Source of the DNA: Crossaster papposus
Lineage: Eukaryota; Echinodermata; Asteroidea; Velatida; Solasteridae
Direction of reading: 5' to 3'
Assembly (NCBI GenBank): GCA_037893245.1
Contig: JBAIAA010000789.1
Span: forward strand, 62,001 to 126,000
Length of the DNA stretch: 64,000 bases
Part shown: piece after piece, positions 35,601 through 42,742 of the stretch
How positions within the stretch are numbered: position 1 is the first letter of the stretch
Layout: every line of letters starts with the position of its first letter
Notes under the pieces: model-generated
The model's database searches: none
What the model was told of the DNA's origin: nothing
Seen by the model: the letters and a program-made list of their open reading frames with translations, nothing else
Program-made: the position numbers and the translations under genes

Positions 35601-38600
35601 GGCTGGACACCAGTGCTGCTGACTACCGGTCAACGTCGGGGACGTTACTCTTTAAGCACAGTGAAACCAACAAGCAAATAGAGATTGACGTCAACAAGAA
35701 AACCAAGGTGGGCGGAGTCAATATCATACTGACTCAGTACTTATTCATAATATTAAAATATTCATAAATATTTAGCAATTTATTCATGCAGATAAGAAGT
35801 TTAAAACAGCTAGAAAAAAATGAATAAACGCGGTCCAAGTGAGTGGACAAAATGACAGCTTTATTACAATTACACAAAAAAGAAACTTTGAATCCCAATA
35901 TGCAAAACCACAATCAATTAAACAAATTATTTCTCTTTATTTTTTCTTCATTCAGGATCCTAAGAACTTTGTGATTACGCTGAGGAATCCAAGCCTGGGA
36001 GCTAAGCTGGGTGAACACAGTGCAGCCGTGGCCAATATTGCACTCGGTCAGTCCACAATACTGAGTCCACAAAACTGACAAGAGATTTGGACAGTTCTCA
36101 AATTTACAGTCACAATTTTATTTGTCTGTTTGAAAAATCAATAAGTGAATTTATTGGAACTTTTTTTTAATGTATTTTCAACAAAAGCACTTGTGTCCTT
36201 CTGTTCTTTCAATATTTCAAGAATTTGTTGAGACGAGTTGCATTAAAATTAAATAATCATCTTATTCTCAAATTGTATTATTAAAAATAGCCCATGTTTG
36301 TCCCACCACCACATGACCTCTGCTAGCTAAAGTAGGATTTATGAAATGATTTGCTTGTCATACTTATTTCTGTCGTTAGATGACATCACAGAGCGACTGG
36401 CCAATTTATTAGCAGAAAACGAAGAAGAAGAAGAAGAAACGTGGATCGGACAAATCAAATGGTACGGTAGTTCAGTTTGTGTTGAAAAATGTATTGATTG
36501 CTTATTGATCAGTTATTGGTTGATGGATTGTTTTAACAGTGTAAGACATTACAATTACAATTAAGAGATTGATTCTCTATTCGATGTCTATATTGTTGAA
36601 CTGATTGATCAATTATTGACTATTGAATGGTTATTGAATGATTATTGATAAGGTATTGATTGACTATTGGTTATTGATTGTCATTTCTTTCACAGTGCAA
36701 TGACAGTAGGAGGTGACAGAGACGAAGAAGGCAACGAGATTCCACCAGCTAAGATTGATTACTTCTTTCATTTCATCACATTCCTGTGGAAAGTTATCTT
36801 CTCCCTCATTCCGCCGAGGTAAAATATCCAGAGAAAGTTCCTTAATCAGTTTGCGCCAGGATTATTTTGACAAAGTTGTTTCCAAGTTGTTAAAGTTTGC
36901 CCGTGTGAAAAAAAAAACGTGAATAGAAACCGCAAAACTTGAAGAAAACTGACTTGTTGCATTATAACAATTTGAAAGTTGAACAAAGACATTTACTGAA
37001 GCAGGGTTTGAACCTACAACCTTTGTATGACATTCCAGGGATCACGCCCAAAGTCAACAGGTTGCGGGTTCAAACCCATTTCTGAATTGAAGTTTAGTCG
37101 AACCTGATACTATTTTTATTTATGCAACTCTGGAACAAGAGTAATTGAAGTAGTGATGAACTATTGAAATGAGCTGCTTTTTCTGACAACTCCCTGCCCC
37201 CCCCCCCCCCTCCCCCCTGCAAAAAAAGAAGAAAGTTTTTCATAAACTTAAGAAATTATTGCTGACATATTTCTAAATCTGAAACATGAAACAAATCTGA
37301 AACAATTTCAACTAATTTCTTCTTCTTTTCTTTCGTTTCTTTTCTAGGAGTATATGGGGAGGCTGGCCGGCCTTTTGTCTCTCTCTGGCCTGTATTGGTT
37401 TGCTAACTGCATTAGTTGAACAGGTATGCACCCAGTTTAGAGTTGTATAGGATTGTTTTCAATGTATCACATTGTAAACAAAGATGTGTAAACTACAACA
37501 ATCAACAGATTTAAAAAACAAGTTTATTTATTCTATTCTATTATCGTAGCTTGCAACACTGTTCAGCTGCGTACTGTACATTAAGGCTGCCGTAGCTGGT
37601 ATCACTATCGTTGCGCTGGGCACCAGTGTACCGGACCTGTTTGCCAGTCGCACGGCGGCCATTAGCGATGACTCTGCAGATGCTGCTATTGGGAACATCA
37701 CAGGTAACGTCTTACGAGCTTCCAAGTAGTCTTCCTATTTGGTTTTTACATAATTGGTTCTTACATTGGTTCCTACCTTTTCTACTTGTTTTCTACACTA
37801 ATTGTCGTTTTTATTTGTGATTTCAGGAAGCAACAGTGTGAATGTGTTCCTTGGTCTAGGAATCCCATGGATCATTAGTGTCATGTACAACCTAGCCACT
37901 AACAAGGGACCATTAAAGCTAGATCCAGGAAACCTCTTTATGTCGGTACTTCTCTTCACTGGTTTCGGCACCCTCTGCATCATCATACTCATCCTGAGAA
38001 GAAAGGTATACAGGGCGACCCCTACCCCCCCCCTAAAAACTAACGGACAAAGCGTACTTTGGCTGCATTGAGGCTAAATTGGCATAGTAGCAGATGGGGA
38101 GTCTTACTGAGGTATAGGGTCTTACTGAGATAAAGGGAGTCTTACTGAGATATAGGGAGTCTTACTGAGATATAGGGAGTCTTACTGAGATATAGGGAGT
38201 CTTACTGAGATATAGGGAGTCTTACTGAGATATAGGGAGTCTTACTGAGATATAGGGAGCCTTACTGAGATATAGGGAGTCTTACTGAGATATAGGGAGT
38301 CTTACTGAGATATAGGGAGTCTTACTGAGATATAGGGAGTCTTACTGAGATATAGGGAGTCTTACTGAGATATAGGGAGTCTTACTGAGATATAGGGAGT
38401 CTTACTGAGATATAGGGAGTCTTACTGAGATATAGGGAGTCTTACTGAGATATAGGGAGTCTTACTGAGATATATAGGGAGTCTTACTGAGATATATAGG
38501 GAGTCTTACTGAGATATAGGGAGTCTTACTGAGATATAGGGAGTCTTACTGAGATATAGGGAGTCTTACTGAGATATAGAGAGTCTTACTGAGATATAGA

Positions 38601-40848
38601 GAGTCTTACTGAGATATAGAGAGTCTTACTGAGATATAGGGAGTCTTACTGAGATATAGGGAGTCTTACTGAGATATAGGGAGTCTTACTGAGATATAGG
38701 GAGTCTTACTGAGATATAGGGAGTCTTACTGAGATATAGGGAGTCTTACTGAGATATAGGGAGTCTTACTGAGATATAGGGAGTCTTACTGAGATATAGA
38801 GAGTCTTACTGAGATATAGGGAGTCTTACTGAGATATAGGGAGTCTTACTGAGATATAGAGAGTCTTACTGAGATATAGAGAGTCTTACTGAGATATAGG
38901 GAGTCTTACTGAGATATAGGGAGTCTTACTGAGATATAGGGAGTCTTACTGAGATATAGGGAGTCTTACTGAGATATAGGGAGTCTTACTGAGATATAGA
39001 GAGTCTTACTGAGATATAGAGAGTCTTACTGAGATATAGAGAGTCTTACTGAGATATAGGGAGTCTTACTGAGATATAGGGAGTCTTACTGAGATATAGG
39101 GAGTCTTACTGAGATATAGGGAGTCTTACTGAGATATAGGGAGTCTTACTGAGATATAGGGAGTCTTACTGAGATATAGGGAGTCTTACTGAGATATAGG
39201 GAGTCTTACTGAGATATAGGGAGTCTTACTGAGATATAGGGAGTCTTACTGAGATATAGGGAGTCTTACTGAGATATAGGGAGTCTTACTGAGATATAGG
39301 GAGTCTTACTGAGATATAGGGAGTCTTACTGAGGTATAGGGTCTTACTGAGATAAAGGGAGTCTTACTGAGATATAGAGAGTCTTACTGAGATATAGAGA
39401 GTCTTACTGAGATATAGGGAGTCTTACTGAGATATAGGGAGTCTTACTGAGATAAAGGGAGTCTTACTGAGATATAGGGAGTCTTACTGAGATATAGGGA
39501 GTCTTACTGAGATATAGGGAGTCTTACTGAGATATAGGGAGTCTTACTGAGATATAGGGAGTCTTACTGAGATATAGGGAGTCTTACTGAGATATAGGGA
39601 GTCTTACTGAGATATAGGGAGTCTTACTGAGATATAGGGAGTCTTACTGAGATATAGGGAGTCTTACTGAGATATAGGGAGTCTTACTGAGATATAGGGA
39701 GTCTTACTGAGATAAAGGGAGTCTTACTGAGATATAGGGAGTCTTACTGAGATATAGGGAGTCTTACTGAGATATAGGGAGTCTTACTGAGATATAGGGA
39801 GTCTTACTGAGATATAGGGAGTCTTACTGAGATATAGGGAGTTAAAACAAAATACAGGGTTACATGCATGTCAAAACCAGGCTGAATTGTGCAGAGCTAC
39901 GAATGCAGAACTACACTGAGCTGCAAAATAAAGTGGGGTGATTTTCAGTGATTTGGGGATTTTACATTTTCATGGTGCTATTTTATGTTTCAACTGTTCT
40001 GTAAAAGTTTCAAATTAAAACTTCATTGACAAAGCTTTTAATACAAAACTCCAACTTTAAAGGTCTATTTCTCATTTTTAACATTTCAGATAATGCGATT
40101 TCAAAATTGTATATCTTTACTTTTGAATATCCAATACAAAAAACAAGGTGGCATTTAACCAGTTCGCGACGAAGTATGTATATATATTGTGTATACACAC
40201 AAAGTTTTTCCCATATTCAAAACGGATGACGCATAAACACGCCATGAGCAAGGCCGGAAATGTCTGTCAGCAGCGAGCAAGGCCGGAAATGCGTGGGTGT
40301 ATCATCGGCCTAAACCTGCCTCGGATCGAGTTTCGTTAAAAATAATCCCGCACCTCTGCAAGTGATGTTAAAATAATCCCGGCGCGAACTAGTTAAAAAA
40401 GCAATTTTACTAATATTTCAGAAACTCAAAATTGACTTCTTACCGTACTGGTCGAATATTCAGTGATATTGTTTGTATTTGGAGTACATGGAGTTTTGGC
40501 TAGTAATCAGTTTTTACTATTGAGATGTTTTTTTGTGCTTAACAGCAGCTCCATGAAATTGACTCCATGCTGCCTCGGCTACAGAGGGCGCTATTAACAA
40601 GATGATTCAAATTCAATCTTCAGAATTTGGCGCTTGGACTCTGGAAATGTCACTTTTATATTCTGATGAGAAATTCTGATGACGTCAAATGGGCAGTCCT
40701 CAATACAATTTGTCTTTCTTGTTTACAGATTTTGGGAGGGGAGCTAGGAGGCCCCGCAATCACCAAACATTTGTCAGGAGCTTTCCTGGGCATTCTGTGG
40801 CTAGTCTACGTCATGATCATGTGCCTCAAGGCATACATGGTGATTTAG
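10262..40848 (+). CDS. SLC8A: Sodium/calcium exchanger (NCX, SLC8 family), 17 coding exons
   Basis: Plasma-membrane antiporter that exports Ca2+ in exchange for Na+. Coding exons: 10262-11020, 16090-16184, 17359-17406, 24449-24600, 24917-25016, 33210-33231, 34342-34494, 34975-35137, 35327-35450, 35581-35707, 35956-36046, 36380-36461, 36696-36818, 37348-37423, 37550-37703, 37827-38005, 40729-40848. They sum to 2568 nt (855 residues plus stop) with every junction GT-AG and in phase. Order of domains: N-terminal membrane half with the alpha-1 repeat ([18 protein letters not shown], about residues 106-123); cytosolic loop with two Calx-beta domains (about 352-500 and 498-615); acidic Glu run; C-terminal membrane half with the alpha-2 repeat ([13 protein letters not shown], then [14 protein letters not shown]). 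Family assignment is secure; which vertebrate paralogue it matches is not. The loop between TM5 and CBD1 is shorter and more divergent than in vertebrate NCX1, and the XIP segment is poorly conserved. A start at 10181 is an alternative. Confidence 0.93.
13524..13563. repeat. 40-bp near-perfect hairpin
   Basis: AATGATTTTGTAGACTTTTA followed by its complement with one mismatch. NCX intron 1. Function unknown. Confidence 0.85.
14772..15030 (+). mobile_element. AAATCAAATAAGTTAAGAG-type element, copy B
   Basis: Starts AAATCAAATAAGTTAAGAGG, then TTTCGATCTTAACAAGATCT, TGTGTACAAGAAAAACAAAC and an internal region also found inverted in copy A. It ends before a poly-G tract. NCX intron 1. Confidence 0.75.
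16090..16184 (+). CDS. SLC8A: NCX exon 2: loop segment
   Basis: 95 nt between an acceptor after a T-rich tract and donor AAAG|GTAACC. Phase 0 in, phase 2 out. It reads [18 protein letters not shown] and onward through a basic linker after TM5. No domain is recognised; support comes from splice sites, an open frame and phase agreement on both sides. Confidence 0.75.
16357..16486 (+). repeat. (CCCCA)n pentamer array, about 26 copies
   Basis: Uninterrupted CCCCA repeats, about 170 bp after NCX exon 2. The minus strand is (TGGGG)n and can form G-quadruplexes. Confidence 0.97.
17359..17406 (+). CDS. SLC8A: NCX exon 3: 48-nt loop exon, possible cassette
   Basis: Acceptor TTTTTTCTTGCAG, donor CATGCA|GTAAGT. 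Completes the split codon from exon 2 and reads [16 protein letters not shown]. At 48 nt, with the same phase on both sides, it could be skipped without a frameshift, so it may be an alternative cassette like those in the loop of vertebrate NCX genes (inference). Confidence 0.7.
17641..17670 (+). repeat. 30-bp poly-G tract
   Basis: Longest of many pure G or C runs in the window. Others include 6376-6390, 15041-15061, 15527-15541, 17497-17509, 23971-23988, 27079-27105, 43088-43103 (G), 37198-37210, 56392-56416, 56916-56930, 61330-61341 and 61801-61813 (C). Confidence 0.95.
18037..18178. mobile_element. Foldback copy of the AAATCAAATAAGTTAAGAG element
   Basis: Two inverted arms of about 50 bp (AAATCAAATAAG...GATCTTAACAAGATCTTC and its complement) around a 40-bp centre with TTGTTTCTTGTACACAGCC. 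It looks like two terminal repeats with almost no interior. Confidence 0.85.
18449..18605. repeat. Near-perfect 157-bp palindrome
   Basis: Arms of about 70 bp beginning TGTGACCCAGCACGAGTAAA meet around AAGCTTGTTTAGCTT. The same short peptide frame appears on both strands because of the symmetry. Probably a foldback MITE. NCX intron 3. Confidence 0.9.
18771..18863. mobile_element. Right-end fragment of the same element
   Basis: TATGTTTGTTTCTTGTACAC through GAAGATCTTGTTAAGATCGA to TTAACTTATTTGATTTT, matching the right half of 18037-18178. Confidence 0.75.
19855..20065. repeat. Degenerate ACTTG-type decamer repeats
   Basis: CAAGTCCTTTCACAAGTCCT at 19855-19920, and GGACTTGCAGGGACTTGCAG-type repeats at 19990-20055. 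Related in core motif to arrays at 28738, 33370-33445 and 61928. Confidence 0.7.
20815..21525. repeat. 63-bp minisatellite, 11 copies
   Basis: Unit GTGAGCCCTGAGTATGATGT ... CCCATGTTGACTAGG, 63 bp, repeated at 20821, 20884 and so on to 21451. It is nearly identical throughout (one copy has GTCGGAGC, one CATTTTGAC). The minus strand is open for 244 codons (21537-20803), repeating [20 protein letters not shown] plus P. NCX intron 3. No known domain; probably a noncoding minisatellite. Confidence 0.95.
23956..24288. mobile_element. Short inverted-repeat transposon with target duplication
   Basis: Ends CAGGCCCGTACGCAGG and its complement CCTGCGTACGGGCCTG, flanked by CGTTG on both sides (23951-23955, 24289-24293). 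The interior has two tandem copies of about 120 bp containing GGTATTTTGATGTA and TTTTTGGTCCCATCAGTACA, plus a poly-G run next to the left end. No transposase frame; nonautonomous, superfamily uncertain (hAT-like ends). Confidence 0.8.
24449..24600 (+). CDS. SLC8A: NCX exon 4: loop before the first Calx-beta domain
   Basis: Encodes [20 protein letters not shown] and an acidic stretch ending [10 protein letters not shown]. The RHAA...ILGGKK part resembles the basic helix that precedes CBD1 in other NCX proteins. Donor CACAG|GTTAGA. About 7 kb of repeat-filled intron precedes it. Confidence 0.88.
24917..25016 (+). CDS. SLC8A: NCX exon 5: first strands of Calx-beta domain 1
   Basis: Acceptor TTTTGTTCAG, donor ATTCC|GTGAGT. 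Reads [20 protein letters not shown] then [14 protein letters not shown], matching the A and B strands of CBD1 (family pattern F.......V.E..G...V.I.R). It leaves two bases of a codon that only the 22-nt exon at 33210 completes in the right phase for exon 7. Confidence 0.88.
25056..25297 (+). mobile_element. TTAA-type MITE, copy 2
   Basis: 242 bp from TTAACCAGTT to AACTGGTTAA; terminal inverted repeat about 18 bp. Lies in NCX intron 5. Confidence 0.9.
25519..25645 (-). mobile_element. AAAGGTAG-type MITE, one-end fragment
   Basis: AAAGGTAGGATACACCATTC, then GCAGATATCA...TACTACCGCATTATTAAG and ATAATGATTGTAAGCATCCA as in the long copy. The other end is absent. Confidence 0.7.
27420..27600 (+). 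repeat. Second copy of the same dispersed repeat
   Basis: CTTGGGCAGGCCACTTTACC, GCATCTCTCCACCCGGGAGT, GGGAGTAACCTG and CATCCAGGGGGAATA. Preceded by GACTTGTGACTTGTGACTTG. NCX intron 5. Confidence 0.6.
28738..29010 (+). repeat. Degenerate 21-bp array, TGATGACTTGTGATGGGCTTG
   Basis: About 12 copies with 10-11-bp half-units (GATGACTTGT, GATGGGCTTGT). Frames read MTCDGLV on + and SHHKPIT on -. NCX intron 5. Confidence 0.85.
29755..30050 (-). mobile_element. AAAGGTAG-type MITE, copy lacking clear ends
   Basis: Contains ACTATTTGCAGATATCA, AATATCTTACTTATTTGAAA, CATAAGAACCACTGCCTGAC and ATCCATAATTGTAAAACTTT in the order of the family. Terminal AAAGGTAG is not intact. Confidence 0.7.
30200..30535 (+). 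repeat. Pyrimidine decamer array (CTCCTACCCC)n
   Basis: About 330 bp almost without purines other than A, mainly CTCCTACCCC repeats. NCX intron 5. Strand asymmetry allows triplex or i-motif structures. The Pro/Leu-rich frame across it is not a gene. Confidence 0.92.
31073..31430 (+). mobile_element. AAAGGTAG-type MITE, longest copy
   Basis: 358 bp, AAAGGTAGTATACACCATT to AATGGCGTATACTACCTTT reading inward as inverted repeats. Shares the GATATTTACTAT, ATCATGGATGCTGAGAAAAG and GATATCTGCAAATGG blocks with the other copies. Confidence 0.85.
32203..32444 (-). mobile_element. TTAA-type MITE, copy 3, reverse orientation
   Basis: 242 bp, TTAACCAGTTCGCGCCGG to CCGGCGCGAACTGGTTAA. Internal sequence is the reverse complement of copies 2 and 4. 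NCX intron 5. Confidence 0.9.
33210..33231 (+). CDS. SLC8A: NCX exon 6: 22-nt microexon
   Basis: Acceptor TTCTCTAACTTAATTTTTAG and perfect donor ATAATG|GTAAGT flank 22 nt. It supplies one base to the split codon from exon 5 and then MSNGAIM, ending in phase 0. Exon 5 ends in phase 2 and exon 7 opens in phase 0, so 22 nt (1 mod 3) is exactly what the frame requires. It falls in a loop of CBD1 between the B and C strands. It is inferred from phase and splice sites, not from homology. Confidence 0.75.
33982..33997. promoter_or_regulatory. Perfect RFX X-box palindrome
   Basis: GGTTGCCATGGCAACC matches the symmetric RFX-factor X-box. NCX intron 6. Weaker versions lie at 40853 and 40880 (after the NCX stop), 6307, 5438 and 46725. 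Binding is inferred from motif only. Confidence 0.35.
34342..34494 (+). CDS. SLC8A: NCX exon 7: middle of Calx-beta domain 1
   Basis: Acceptor TAATTCTGCAG, donor CCTG|GTAAGT. 51 codons. An acidic insertion ([11 protein letters not shown]) is followed by the Calx-beta core [16 protein letters not shown], equivalent to the V.F.T..GTA....Y motif. The acidic insert lengthens the loop relative to vertebrate CBD1. Confidence 0.92.
34650..34722 (+). repeat. tRNA-like SINE head, not a functional tRNA gene
   Basis: GGCTGGATAGCTCAGTTGGT (A box) and GGTTCGAACCC (B box) fold as a cloverleaf with a good acceptor stem. The anticodon loop ACAGCAA has C instead of U at position 33, and the T stem has two mismatches. 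Sequence after the 3' end (CAATTTCTTTG) is shared with the copy at 59530-59610, so this is a tRNA-derived repeat. Confidence 0.7.
34975..35137 (+). CDS. SLC8A: NCX exon 8: calcium-binding end of CBD1
   Basis: Reads [20 protein letters not shown], then [14 protein letters not shown] and ends MIIDDD. The NDNEYESN and IIDDD(E) clusters correspond to the acidic residues that hold Ca2+ in CBD1 of NCX. Donor GATG|GTGAGT. Confidence 0.93.
35327..35450 (+). CDS. SLC8A: NCX exon 9: start of Calx-beta domain 2
   Basis: Acceptor CTTATCCTTCCAG after a 190-nt C-rich intron. Reads [39 protein letters not shown], a typical Calx-beta opening. Donor ACAAT|GTGAGT, phase 2. Confidence 0.93.
35581..35707 (+). 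CDS. SLC8A: NCX exon 10: core of Calx-beta domain 2
   Basis: Reads [43 protein letters not shown]. The GSA......DY...SGTL.F pattern is the Calx-beta core. The following strand ends NKKTK, where Ca-binding CBD2 domains carry an acidic DDEEYE-type cluster. Donor AAG|GTGGGC. Confidence 0.92.
35956..36046 (+). CDS. SLC8A: NCX exon 11: end of Calx-beta domain 2
   Basis: Acceptor TTTTTCTTCATTCAG. Reads [30 protein letters not shown]: the last beta strands (F.I.L.NP....LG....A.V.I). Donor CTCG|GTCAGT, phase 1. Confidence 0.92.
36380..36461 (+). CDS. SLC8A: NCX exon 12: acidic linker
   Basis: Reads [27 protein letters not shown]. The GAA-repeat tract codes six consecutive Glu. The W...I motif is where NCX proteins re-enter the conserved part before TM6 (NSWREQF in vertebrates). 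Donor AAATG|GTACGG. Confidence 0.88.
36696..36818 (+). CDS. SLC8A: NCX exon 13: approach to TM6
   Basis: Reads [40 protein letters not shown]. Corresponds to the family's conserved ITV..GDD..E........HF.T.FWK..FA..PP block. Donor CCGAG|GTAAAA, phase 2. Confidence 0.93.
36842..36876 (-). mobile_element. Fragment of the TTAA-type MITE
   Basis: TTAATCAGTTTGCGCCAGGA followed by TTATTTTGAC resembles the first 35 bp of copy 3. Only one end is present. Confidence 0.45.
37348..37423 (+). CDS. SLC8A: NCX exon 14: transmembrane helix
   Basis: Reads [26 protein letters not shown], matching the W.GW..F..S...IGLLTA helix. Acceptor TTTCTTTTCTAG, donor CAG|GTATGC, phase 0. Confidence 0.93.
37550..37703 (+). 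CDS. SLC8A: NCX exon 15: alpha-2 repeat
   Basis: Carries [20 protein letters not shown] then [11 protein letters not shown]-type sequence ([12 protein letters not shown]). GTSVPD is the alpha-2 ion-binding motif paired with GSSAPE of exon 1. Donor ACAG|GTAACG, phase 1. Confidence 0.95.
37827..38005 (+). CDS. SLC8A: NCX exon 16: end of alpha-2 repeat and following helix
   Basis: Reads [20 protein letters not shown], then a helix [20 protein letters not shown] and LRRK. Donor AAAG|GTATAC, phase 0. A 1.7-kb tandem array begins about 90 nt into the next intron. Confidence 0.94.
38096..39842 (+). repeat. 20-bp tandem array, about 87 copies
   Basis: Unit GGGAGTCTTACTGAGATATA, with variants ATAGAGAG, ATATATAGG and GATAAAG. 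NCX intron 16, starting about 90 bp after the exon 16 donor. An unusual segment (GAGGTATAGGGTCTTACTGA then GATAAAG) occurs at 38109 and again at 39331, 1222 bp apart. Confidence 0.97.
40155..40396 (+). mobile_element. TTAA-type MITE, copy 4
   Basis: 242 bp, TTAACCAGTTCGCGACG to CCGGCGCGAACTAGTTAA. NCX intron 16, after the 20-bp array. Confidence 0.9.
40729..40848 (+). CDS. SLC8A: NCX exon 17: last helix and stop
   Basis: Acceptor TTTCTTGTTTACAG. Reads [39 protein letters not shown] then TAG at 40846-40848. GGELGGP and the final helix are the standard C-terminus of NCX proteins. Confidence 0.95.
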   Translation: MLGGELGGPAITKHLSGAFLGILWLVYVMIMCLKAYMVI

Positions 40849-41345
40849 AAGTGTTGCCATAGCAACTGATGCATTCTGCATTGCCATGGCAACTGATGCA
40901 TTTTTGATGCATTGATGTCTAGCCGTTGCATCCGAGAGCCTGTATGATATAAGTGCAGCATCAACGCGTGTTGGTTGTGGTCGATTATCACGATTTAGTG
41001 ACGAACTAGCCCACCGGGCTTCAAGCTATTTCAACGTGTAACATTCAGGCAAAAGTACATAATGTCCTTACTATGCAGTACAGAAACTAGACTAAAATGG
41101 CATGGAAAGATAGCGTTGCTAGGTTTTAGGGGAAAATGAGTGTGCTAAGATATATATCCTTTAGATTTGAATATTTATAAAGGTATTGTTTTGAAACAAA
41201 AGTTCCGTATAACAATCACATTTAAAACAACGTAAACGTGAACAAAAGCGTTGTTATTTCTGGATAGCTTACTAGACCTCACCACCCATCATATTACAAC
41301 TCCCATAACAATGTATTTGTAAACATACATGTACATTGTATACCT

Positions 41346-41351
41346 AATAAA
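41346..41351 (+). terminator. Candidate polyadenylation signal for NCX
   Basis: AATAAA about 500 nt after the NCX stop codon, giving a plausible 3' UTR of about 0.5 kb. Further AATAAA-like A/T-rich hexamers lie at about 41400-41412. Confidence 0.5.
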
Positions 41352-42486
41352 CCGGTGAACCACAGGGACCTATTTATCGAATGCATTCATTTTGTTAAAT
41401 AATAAAAATAAATGTGTGACTTAAACAAATTTGTTATATAATTTTATGAAGATAAAAATTGTTTTATTATTCATTTTACTATAATTGTACGATATTAGTG
41501 TTTATACTGGTTCCCGTGTCATATTCAAATTGACATATATTTGCATATTTAAATTCAAATTTACATATTTGCATATTCAAATTGAGAGATGTTTATGTAT
41601 GTGTGCATGGAGCACTAACACCAATATCAGCTGTCGAGATCTTATACATAAAGATAACTGGTTGCAATTAACGATATCGGATACATTTAGGCAATTAGCA
41701 GCTTTGAGTTCAACTTTTGGGCCATAGTTGTTTAAATTTTGAAGAATTAGAAAATACTTGTCCTAAACAAGAAATGGAAACATTGGCAATTAATTTGAAA
41801 AATGGAAAAATAAAATTTTAATATTGCAAACTCTAGCACAAAATGTTAGGTATTTGCCTCTGAAGAACAATTCATTACAAATTTGTGAAATATTCAAATG
41901 TACAATTATTCCACTGGCGTCGATCAAAGTTGCCTATAATTTAAAGATATAAAGTAGTTATTGAACAGTGAGCCTTGTTGATCAATGAATATAGAAATGA
42001 TCAGGACAAAGATTATCAATATTTTGTGTACCCATGTTGAATCAATAGACTGCCCTCAATCATTTGTGAATGGAGTCCCTAGATTCAGTTCGGGTCAAAA
42101 CGATGCCGTATTGGGAAATATTACTTAAAAAAAAAAAAATCGTTTCAAATTTAAAGTAATTTTTTTCCTGTATTTATAACAAAAAATATGTGAGTGTTCC
42201 ATACCTGTATCCCTATTATGTACACTATTAGCCGAACAAATTGCTGTTACAAAGGCTCAAACTTTAAAGGTTAATATATATATATACTGTCATCTGTCAT
42301 CTATAATTCTATGCATGTAGATATTTCAGCGATTTTAAACTATACAAATATATATGCTGAGCAAATTTTGATTATTATAAAATTGTAAATAGATATTTTG
42401 TTTTCATATTTAAGACTTGTTATCGGACAAAGCCATTTGCTTTGAATTTTCAGAAACATACGTTATTAACCGTGTGATGTTGTATA

Positions 42487-42742
42487 GAGGGTGTCCACAT
42501 ACAAAGTATGCCGTCTCATGTCTCTTACTGCCCGCCTTATCATCCTAACTTGTCACAGTGCCGATTTCAGTACCTTTCCTAACTGTCTTGTTTGTTCAGT
42601 CATTCATGGCAATGACATAATGAACCTTATACCATTGGACAGAGGGCATTCTACCCTTTCAACAGACATTTTTCAGAAACATTCAGTAGTTTTGCAATAA
42701 TATGAATTTGAAAATAGGTATACTTTTTATGTGGACACCCTG
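42487..42742. mobile_element. Mariner-type MITE with TA flanks
   Basis: Ends GAGGGTGTCCACATACAAAG and (inverted) CAGGGTGTCCACATAAAAAG, each flanked by TA. 256 bp and no transposase. GGGTGTCC-type ends with TA duplication are typical of Tc1/mariner elements. Confidence 0.8.
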
